A stretch of 26,011 bases of DNA, taken from a virus. This document shows positions 20,733 through 26,011 of this stretch, in pieces. The position numbers were made by a program, and so were the translations under genes. Under the pieces are notes generated by a model. It saw only the letters and a program-made list of their open reading frames with translations. It had not been told where the DNA came from and ran no database searches. Numbering within the stretch: the first letter of the stretch is position 1; each line of letters starts with the position of its first letter. Location: positions 1 through 26,011 of IMG/VR virus record IMGVR_UViG_3300011114_000688, one strand, 5' to 3'.

Positions 20733-22483
20733 ACCGACAGCTTGCCCACCGCGTCCTTAATGATCTTCACGCTATCGTACCAGCCCGCGACCAGGCTACT
20801 CACCTCGTCGCCGTCCTCGTCGCGCCCCAGCACGATCTTGGTCATGTCGAAGTGTTGCGCCAGCAGCTTGTCGCCGTCCTTCTGTTTCAGCACTTCCAAC
20901 TGCGCCGACATACCCTCCGCATCAGGACGATACACGCCCAGCAGATAGTCCACGTTGGCGGTCAGGGCAGATGAGCCGCGAGGCCGCTCAGAAGCCGAGT
21001 GTCCCGTGTGATGGATCACCAGCACACTCGCCCCAAACGCAGAGCGCAGATGCAAATTGATAAGCCGCAGATAGTCGCTAATGTCGCTGGCGCTGTTCTC
21101 GTCCCCGGCAAACGTCTGCGACAAGGTATCCACCACGATCAGGCTAGGTTTAAAGGTCAGCGCACTGATAGCATCGCGCAGCGCAACAATCCGCTCCTCG
21201 ACAGTCAGCAGCAGTGGCGTCACGCACACCGCAAAGTTCGTCGCCAACATCCGCTTGTTTTGTTTATGCCAAGCACTGACACGCCGCGAGATACCAGCGC
21301 CGCCTTCTGCCGCGACATAGACCACGCCGCCGGAATTGGTCTTACGCCCGCACCACGATTTGTCATGCGCCAAGTGCAAGCAAAGATCGAGCGCCAGAAA
21401 GGACTTAAACGTGCCGCTGGCACCAAACAGGATGCCCATGCTATCAGCCGGGATCAGCGCCTTGACGCACCAGCGCACCGACTTCGCAGCCTCTTCTAAC
21501 TGCGTAAGCGTCAAAAGCAGACCTGCCGTCGCAGGAGTAGAGGAGGGGATCACATCCTCTGCCGCAGCATCAACGCGCTGCTTGTGACGCTCCGCGCCCG
21601 CGACCATGCGGGGTATCTCGTCATACCTAGACCGCCACCGCGCTAACTCAGCTTCGGTATCTGGCCTATGTGCCATCATTATACCACGAACATGCTCGAC
21701 TACCGCGCCGGGGTTCAGCCCGCCCGCGACCAGCTTGCCCGTTAGCTTGAGCAGCGGGTCATGGTAAGACCGATCATCCACATCATCAGCCGTCAACAGC
21801 GCGATAAGGCTTGCATGGTCGGAACCGCTCTCGTTGTGCTGCCTGACCTTGGGAGAAGACATGCTGGCGCGAACCCGCTCCAGGTCTATGCCGAACACGG
21901 CACAGGCGTCAGCTAGGCTATACCGCGCCTCTGGGTTGCTCTGCTCCAGACGCACCGCCCACGGCCCGCTGTCGCGGGGCTTTAGGTTGCTGCCGACAGG
22001 CAACCGCACATAGCGCACCCGGTTGTTGCCAGATATGTCAGCTTTAGCCATGAAGCCCGCCGCCGACATCTCGCCCATCACCGCGTCAATCAGCGCACCG
22101 TTTACACAGTCTGGGTCATCAGCATCCAGCCAGACGCCGATCTGACGCTTGCCGGGACTAGTCTCAATCACATAGCTAACCTGGCCTAACAGATCGGCAG
22201 GGTCGGCATCGTCAGCGACCAGCACCGCCAGCCGCAAGAATGTCAGCTTGCTGCGCCGAAACCGCGCCTGATCGTCTAGCCCTGATAATACGGCAGTTGA
22301 GACATAGGTGTTCTGGTCGCGGCAGCGGTCTATCGTCTGCGCTTGCGCTGGCTTGCCGTGATACGCTCTGCCGTCCCACGCAGCCGCAGGACTGTTAGGA
22401 TCACCAGCGTAGCTGCACACCCACAAATACTGCTCACCATCGAGCTTGCCCGCAAGCAAGCTGAGAAATTCGCTATTCTCCAC
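20549..22483 (-). CDS. RepA-like replicative helicase with primase-like N-terminus
   Basis: A 644-residue protein starting at GTG with GGGG 7 bases upstream. The C-terminal half is a RecA-fold helicase of RepA type: Walker A GASGTFKS at 354-361, VVYVAAEGGAG near 387-397, Walker B SLIVVD at 447-452, VLVIHHTGHS near 487-496, and RGSSAL near 502. The N-terminal half has LAVLVADDADP near 85-95 and NRVRYVRLPVGSNLKP near 154-169, a pattern of RepB/AEP-type primases. It would prime and unwind phage DNA at the origin. It is on the opposite strand to its flanks and converges with the truncated gene at 20499. Confidence 0.82.
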   Translation of the reverse strand: MENSEFLSLLAGKLDGEQYLWVCSYAGDPNSPAAAWDGRAYHGKPAQAQTIDRCRDQNTYVSTAVLSGLDDQARFRRSKLTFLRLAVLVADDADPADLLGQVSYVIETSPGKRQIGVWLDADDPDCVNGALIDAVMGEMSAAGFMAKADISGNNRVRYVRLPVGSNLKPRDSGPWAVRLEQSNPEARYSLADACAVFGIDLERVRASMSSPKVRQHNESGSDHASLIALLTADDVDDRSYHDPLLKLTGKLVAGGLNPGAVVEHVRGIMMAHRPDTEAELARWRSRYDEIPRMVAGAERHKQRVDAAAEDVIPSSTPATAGLLLTLTQLEEAAKSVRWCVKALIPADSMGILFGASGTFKSFLALDLCLHLAHDKSWCGRKTNSGGVVYVAAEGGAGISRRVSAWHKQNKRMLATNFAVCVTPLLLTVEERIVALRDAISALTFKPSLIVVDTLSQTFAGDENSASDISDYLRLINLHLRSAFGASVLVIHHTGHSASERPRGSSALTANVDYLLGVYRPDAEGMSAQLEVLKQKDGDKLLAQHFDMTKIVLGRDEDGDEVSSLVAGWYDSVKIIKDAVGKLSVYEQMVIDALADGLVLQEDELRALFVEGSVGTQRQAWRRTMDKLQQRRLIKAAGIKEWRKV

Positions 22484-22498
22484 GCCAATCCCCTAGCT

Positions 22499-22747
22499 CT
22501 AACGTGCGTCAGATAAATCAGTTAGTTTGATATTCAGCTTGTTTTTGTTGGCATGGTTGATGATCGTCTGCCAATGCCGCTGTGGGATACGCCCGCCCGT
22601 CCCACCCTTTGCCGCCGGCATCATCCACCGCGATACGGCACTAGGGCTAACATCTACGATTCGGGATGTTGGCCTGACGCCGCCAAGCGCAGAGATCACG
22701 CGATAAGCGGGGTTGCATTTATTTTTAGTTCTGAATACGAACGGCAT
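22499..22747 (-). CDS. HTH DNA-binding regulator
   Basis: An 82-residue protein. I chose ATG at 22747, with AGAGGC 6 bases upstream; the frame opens at a TTG at 22822, giving 107 residues, but that start has no ribosome site. The helix-turn-helix is readable: AYRVISALGGVRPTSRIVDV, then SPSAVSRWMMPAAKGGTGGR with recognition helix SAVSRWM, then IPQRHWQTIINHA. This form occurs in small phage repressor-like proteins. It is divergent from the recombination genes, with a dyad in between, and its stop is 15 bases before the RepA-like gene. Confidence 0.72.
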   Translation of the reverse strand: MPFVFRTKNKCNPAYRVISALGGVRPTSRIVDVSPSAVSRWMMPAAKGGTGGRIPQRHWQTIINHANKNKLNIKLTDLSDAR

Positions 22748-22798
22748 TTTTTGCCTCTTGCCTGTGGGGGGCGCATCATGCCAAGGTGTTTCTGCAAA

Positions 22799-22819
22799 CG
22801 CAACATCATATTCATGTTG
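22799..22819. promoter_or_regulatory. Candidate operator between regulator and recombination genes
   Basis: GCAACAT and ATGTTGC form a perfect 7-bp inverted repeat with a 7-base spacer. It lies in the 130-base divergent gap (22748-22877). The HTH protein is the natural candidate to bind it. TTGCAA at 22815-22820 and TACAAC 17 bases later could be a plus-strand promoter overlapping the dyad. Confidence 0.5.
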
Positions 22820-22877
22820 CAAAAAACTATACAGCCCTTTACAACGCTCGCGCTATCAAACTCAGAAAGGACAAACG

Positions 22878-23267
22878 ATGCCCACGATACAAGAACTAGC
22901 TGCCACCTGGCTGCAAGCCAAGGCAGATGAGACGGCGGCGAACGCCAGGAGACTAGAGACAGAGGAGGAGATACTTAAACTCCTACCAGCAAAAGAAGAG
23001 GGCAAGACCACCACGCCCATTTCCAACTCAACGCGCATCAGCACGACTGGCAAGATCACATTCAAGTCTGACGTTGCTGCGCTTCAAGCACTTACGATGG
23101 CATGGCCCGAGCCTATGCGCCCGATCAAGATCAAGATCGAGCAGGACGAGCCTGTGCTGCGTCAGATCAGAGCAGAGCGCCCTGACCTGTGGCGTCACAT
23201 CGCAACAGCTATCACTGTAAAACCCGCAAAAGTATATGTCCAGATAGAGGTGTCAGATGGCGTTTGA
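22878..23267 (+). CDS. Conserved recombination-cassette protein
   Basis: A 129-residue protein from ATG at 22878, with AAAGGA 8 bases upstream. The N-terminal helix (MPTIQELAATWLQAKADETA) is followed by a strand-rich part, TGKITFKSDVAALQALTMAW, and the end ITVKPAKVYVQIEVSDGV. It precedes and overlaps the Sak4-like ATPase by 11 bases. Small proteins of this kind are repeatedly found before Sak4-like genes in phages; the role is unknown, perhaps loading or protecting DNA during annealing. Confidence 0.7.
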   Translation: MPTIQELAATWLQAKADETAANARRLETEEEILKLLPAKEEGKTTTPISNSTRISTTGKITFKSDVAALQALTMAWPEPMRPIKIKIEQDEPVLRQIRAERPDLWRHIATAITVKPAKVYVQIEVSDGV

Positions 23268-23997
23268 TCTTAAATCTATTAGTAGAAACGAGGCTACGCT
23301 TGCGCCTCGTATTATGCTTTTTGGGGTCGAAGGAATTGGTAAGTCCAGTTTTGCGGCATACTCACCTAAGCCAATCTTTATCCTGACGGAGGACGGGCTA
23401 GGCTCTCTTGATGTTGAGCATTTTCCGCTGGCAAAGACTGTCGCCAGCGTGATGGCTGCAATTACCACGCTTTACGAGGAGAAGCACGACTACAAGACAG
23501 TCGTGTTAGACAGCCTCGATTGGCTGGAGGCTATGATCTGGCAGGAGATGGAAGCCAAGCACGATGCCAAGGATTTGGCATATGGCAAGGGCGCATATAT
23601 CGCCGCAGACAAGTGGCGCACCATCGTCACGGCGTTCGATGCCTTGCGAACCAAGCATGGCATGAACGTGATCCTGATCGCGCACACAATGATTAAGCGT
23701 TTTGATAGCCCAGAGACTGAGCCTTACGACAGGTATCAGCCCAAGCTACAGGAGCGCAGCGGAAGCCTGATCCGCGAATGGGCAGATGCCGTGTTGTTTG
23801 CGAACTATAAGACCATCGTCAAGCAGTCAGACGTTGGTTTTAACAAGACTGTATCTCGCGGCGTAAGCAGCGGTGAACGCATGTTGTTCACATCTGAGCG
23901 CCCCGCGTATATGGCAAAGAACCGCTACTCGCTACCTGAGTCCATCCCGCTCAATTGGGATGCGTTTGCCGAAGCCATCAAACCCAAGAAGGAATAA
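23257..23997 (+). CDS. Sak4-like ATPase, single-strand annealing recombinase
   Basis: A 246-residue RecA-core ATPase of the Sak4 (AAA_24) type. Walker A is GVEGIGKS at 23-30, after the typical start LAPRIMLFG. FILTEDGLGSLD follows, Walker B is TVVLDSLDWLE, and MNVILIAHTMIKRFDSPETE is the sensor region. It likely anneals homologous single strands with the DUF669 protein encoded next. GAGG lies 6 bases before the start, and the gene overlaps the upstream one by 11 bases. Confidence 0.88.
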   Translation: MAFDLKSISRNEATLAPRIMLFGVEGIGKSSFAAYSPKPIFILTEDGLGSLDVEHFPLAKTVASVMAAITTLYEEKHDYKTVVLDSLDWLEAMIWQEMEAKHDAKDLAYGKGAYIAADKWRTIVTAFDALRTKHGMNVILIAHTMIKRFDSPETEPYDRYQPKLQERSGSLIREWADAVLFANYKTIVKQSDVGFNKTVSRGVSSGERMLFTSERPAYMAKNRYSLPESIPLNWDAFAEAIKPKKE

Positions 23998-24001
23998 AAC
24001 G

Positions 24002-24463
24002 ATGCCGCAATTTGATTATGAGATTGGCGAAGCCAAGGAACGTGATCCTAACCAGACCAGCAAGTTTGAGCCGCTTCCTCGCGGAGATTACGAGTGCATC
24101 GTGATCGACACGAAGATCAAAGAAACAAAAGCTGGAACCGGCGAATACCTTGAAGTCACTTTCCAGGTCGTTGACGGTCCTGCCGCTGGGAGGCGCTTGT
24201 GGGACAGGCTGAACGTCAGCAATCCCTCGAAGAAAGCCGAGGAGATTGCTAAGGAGCAGCTTGATCGCCTGTGCGCTGCCGTTGGTCTGACGCATAAGAT
24301 GCAGCAGACAGAGCAGCTACACGACATCCCGGTCTTGGTCAGCGTAGACATTGATCGCAAGGACGAGACGAGAAACCGCATCGAAAGCTACTCAAAGCTG
24401 GGCGGCGGTAAGTCATCTAAGCCAGCGCCTTCCGTCGCAGCCAAGAAACCTTGGGAGCGGTAG
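24002..24463 (+). CDS. DUF669 single-stranded-DNA-binding protein
   Basis: A 153-residue protein starting MPQFDYEIGEAKERDPNQTS, with AAGGA 8 bases upstream; ATG at 24002 is preferred over the longer open frame, which lies inside the upstream gene. The motifs FEPLPRGDYECIVIDTKIKE, GEYLEVTFQVVDGPAAGRRL, WDRLNVSNPSKKAEEIA and LDRLCAAVGL are typical of DUF669, an OB-fold family beside phage Sak/Sak4 genes. It binds single-stranded DNA in recombination and replication. It ends KKPWER and lacks an acidic SSB tip, whereas the next protein has one. Confidence 0.85.
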   Translation: MPQFDYEIGEAKERDPNQTSKFEPLPRGDYECIVIDTKIKETKAGTGEYLEVTFQVVDGPAAGRRLWDRLNVSNPSKKAEEIAKEQLDRLCAAVGLTHKMQQTEQLHDIPVLVSVDIDRKDETRNRIESYSKLGGGKSSKPAPSVAAKKPWER

Positions 24464-24465
24464 GC

Positions 24466-25611
24466 ATGAACCTGCCAGAGCGCCAAAACACCACCACGGT
24501 GGAGATATACAAGTGGTATGCGTCAAAGCCACAGTCTCATCGCGAACATCTGGGAGCCAGCATTATTGGCTCTGAGTGTGATCGCTATCTCTGGCAGACC
24601 TTCCGCTGGGTCGCGCTCCCTCAGTTCGAGGGGCGCATCCTACGGCTGTTTGACACCGGCACCCGCGAGGAGGCCCGCGTGTTCGAGGAGCTTCGCGGCA
24701 TAGGCGCTGAACTGCATACCCACCAGGACGGGCAGCAGATCAAATGCCGGGACAAGACAGGCCACTTTGGCGGCAGTGTTGATGCCATCGCCCAAGGTCT
24801 GCCCGAGGCACCAAAGACTTGGGCTGTTGTCGAGATCAAGACCCATAACGCAAAGTCATGGGCAGACGTTAAGGTTAAGGGTGTTGCAGACAGCAAGCCC
24901 AAGCATTACGCGCAGATGCAGATTTACATGCGCCTTCTGAAGCTAGAACGCGCCCTGTATTTTGCAGTCAATAAAGATACAGACCACGTTTACACGGAGT
25001 GGGTCCACCACAACGAGAGCGCGTCCAGCGTCCTGCTAGGTCGCGCCGAGAGCATCATCAAAGCATCACAGCCGCCGGCAAAGCTGAGTGAAGACCCGGC
25101 ATACTTTGGCTGCAAGTTCTGCGACTTCAACACCCACTGCCATCAAAAGAAGGTGGCTACCGTGAACTGCCGCACTTGCAGTCACAGCACACCAGGCGCA
25201 GACGGCACTTGGCATTGCAATGTTAGCATCGAGAGCAAGAAGCTCACCAAAAGTCAGCAAGAGCGGGCATGTGAGCAGCACTTATTCATCCCGCCGCTGG
25301 TGCCTACTGGCGCTGCCGTAGATGCTGGCGAGGGCTGGGTCGAGTACGAGATGCCAGGAGGCAAGACCTTTAGGAACGGTCAGGCTTACCTGACCAGCCG
25401 TGAGCTAGAGATAGCACCGCAGGATGTTATTGAGTCGCCGCAGATCGCAGAGATCAAGGCCGCGTCCCCAGGCGCGAGGATCGAGAAGGTCACGCCACGC
25501 AAGCGCAGGAACGCGAAGGACTTGAGTGCAATGGCCTACGCACCGCTGGAGCCTTACGACCCTGCAAAGCGTATCCCAGGCGACCCAATGGACGATGATT
25601 TACCGTGGTAG
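24466..25611 (+). CDS. Cas4/RecB-like PD-(D/E)XK exonuclease with SSB-like tail
   Basis: A 381-residue nuclease. Active-site motifs: GGSVD with D106, VVEIKTH with E123 and K125, and HYAQMQIYM with Q150. C38 (GSECDRYLWQ) together with C216, C219 and C225 (FGCKFCDFNTHC) match the four-cysteine arrangement that holds an iron-sulfur cluster in Cas4 and AddB nucleases. A second set (C235, C238, C251, C269) may bind zinc. The C-terminus is PGDPMDDDLPW, which resembles the acidic tip of bacterial SSB. It likely resects DNA ends for the Sak4/SSB pathway. GGGAG lies before the ATG. Confidence 0.85.
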   Translation: MNLPERQNTTTVEIYKWYASKPQSHREHLGASIIGSECDRYLWQTFRWVALPQFEGRILRLFDTGTREEARVFEELRGIGAELHTHQDGQQIKCRDKTGHFGGSVDAIAQGLPEAPKTWAVVEIKTHNAKSWADVKVKGVADSKPKHYAQMQIYMRLLKLERALYFAVNKDTDHVYTEWVHHNESASSVLLGRAESIIKASQPPAKLSEDPAYFGCKFCDFNTHCHQKKVATVNCRTCSHSTPGADGTWHCNVSIESKKLTKSQQERACEQHLFIPPLVPTGAAVDAGEGWVEYEMPGGKTFRNGQAYLTSRELEIAPQDVIESPQIAEIKAASPGARIEKVTPRKRRNAKDLSAMAYAPLEPYDPAKRIPGDPMDDDLPW

Positions 25612-25648
25612 CGGCGGATTTTTTTAGAAACAAAAGAGGACAAAACAA

Positions 25649-25906
25649 ATGAAAATCATGATGAAAGAAGTTGAGAATGAGGGGCTGCTTTCCCTGATGG
25701 GCAAGCGCGTTACCCTGTTTTGCGGGGTTTACATTTACACCGGCACTCTCGTTGGCGTGAATGACTCGTGCGTCAAGTTGTCGGGTGCCGCCGTGGTCTA
25801 TGAAACCGGCGCGTTTAGCAACGAGGACTGGAAAGACGCCCAAAATCTGCCGAAGGATTGGTACGTTACGATTGCGAGCATCGAGAGCTTTGGCGAATTG
25901 AAGTAG
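25649..25906 (+). CDS. Small conserved phage protein, Sm-like in pattern
   Basis: An 85-residue protein starting MKIMMKEVENEGLLSLMGKR, with GAGG 9 bases upstream. The core VTLFCGVYIYTGTLVGVNDS then CVKLSGAAVVYETGAF is a run of short beta strands like an Sm/LSm barrel, followed by W-DAQ-LP and WYVTIASIESFG. Proteins with this signature are frequent in phages and plasmids as hypotheticals. RNA or DNA binding is possible, not shown. Confidence 0.7.
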   Translation: MKIMMKEVENEGLLSLMGKRVTLFCGVYIYTGTLVGVNDSCVKLSGAAVVYETGAFSNEDWKDAQNLPKDWYVTIASIESFGELK

Positions 25907-25910
25907 CGCC

Positions 25911-26011
25911 GTGCTTACCAGGAAAAAATTATATCGGCGGTCGTGGTCGTGGTCGCGGTCGGGGTCGCGGTCGGGGTCGTGGTCGCGGTCGTGGTCGCGG
26001 TCGGGGTCGGG
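25911..26011 (+). CDS. Ser/Arg/Trp repeat protein, cut by window end
   Basis: A GTG at 25911, four bases after the previous stop, opens a frame reading VLTRKKLYRR and then SWSWSRSGSRSGSWSRSWSR to the window edge. I recall similar SWSRSG-type hypothetical proteins, but the ribosome site is weak and a hexamer repeat opens several frames at once (GR and VV/VA repeats in the others). It may be non-coding. Confidence 0.35.
   Translation, partial: MLTRKKLYRRSWSWSRSGSRSGSWSRSWSRSGS
25939..26011 (+). repeat. GGTCGN hexamer tandem repeat at the window edge
   Basis: Twelve consecutive units of GGTCGN, with N being T, C or G, run to the last base. The window probably ends here because an assembly could not cross it. 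Confidence 0.9.

Noticed and set aside
20999-21499. Plus-strand open frames inside the RepA-like gene
   Set aside because: They are antisense to a helicase with intact Walker motifs and have shadow-like composition.
22686-22697. GCGATAAGCGGG as another copy of the cassette or IS end
   Set aside because: Only a few bases match and the rest of the terminal repeat is absent.

Overview
The window reads as part of a tailed double-stranded DNA phage, most likely short-tailed (podovirus-like) and infecting a proteobacterium. The left 14.5 kb (minus strand) is a head and connector module in classical order. The right part carries a replication and recombination set and many very small overlapping phage genes. 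No integrase, tRNA, CRISPR array, tail sheath or tape-measure gene is visible. Both window ends lie inside open frames or repeats, and the right end stops inside a hexamer repeat, as a contig break would.

Layout. (1) 14458 down to 1, minus strand: a putative small terminase, a secreted small protein, the large terminase, portal, two small proteins, scaffold, a promoter with a long structured leader, major capsid, a decoration-like protein, a coiled-coil protein, a head-tail adaptor-like protein, a P22 gp10-like stabilisation protein, a protein with an internal domain duplication, a GNAT acetyltransferase, and three virion-like proteins of unknown role, the last one cut by the window edge. (2) 14460-14576: divergent promoter region. 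(3) 14577-18535, plus strand: a chain of small genes, mostly joined by 4-base ATGA overlaps, including a 27-residue membrane peptide. Inside it, 15235-15540 is a non-coding cluster of GCYTCAACG sites. (4) 18560-20348: an IS1595-family insertion sequence with passenger genes, which splits a small phage gene. (5) 20549-22747, minus strand: RepA-like primase/helicase and an HTH regulator, inverted against their surroundings. (6) 22878-25906, plus strand: a recombination cassette (Sak4-like ATPase, DUF669 single-strand-binding protein, Cas4/RecB-like nuclease) and a small Sm-like protein.

The most striking result is a mobile cassette without transposase at 17330-18148. It is bounded by inverted ends related to those of the nearby IS1595 element and by a perfect 8-bp direct repeat, GAAAATAC. 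It carries a 49-residue protein and a relative of the phage Mu Mom DNA-modification protein. Removing it together with one copy of the 8-bp repeat restores two overlapping phage reading frames. The insertion itself re-created a start codon for the downstream gene, and translation of the upstream gene now runs on into the cassette and stops where the cargo begins. I read it as a mobile insertion cassette that delivers a DNA-modification gene into a phage operon, movable in trans by an IS1595 transposase such as the one 0.4 kb away.

Functions were assigned by eye from protein motifs and gene order. No database search was run.
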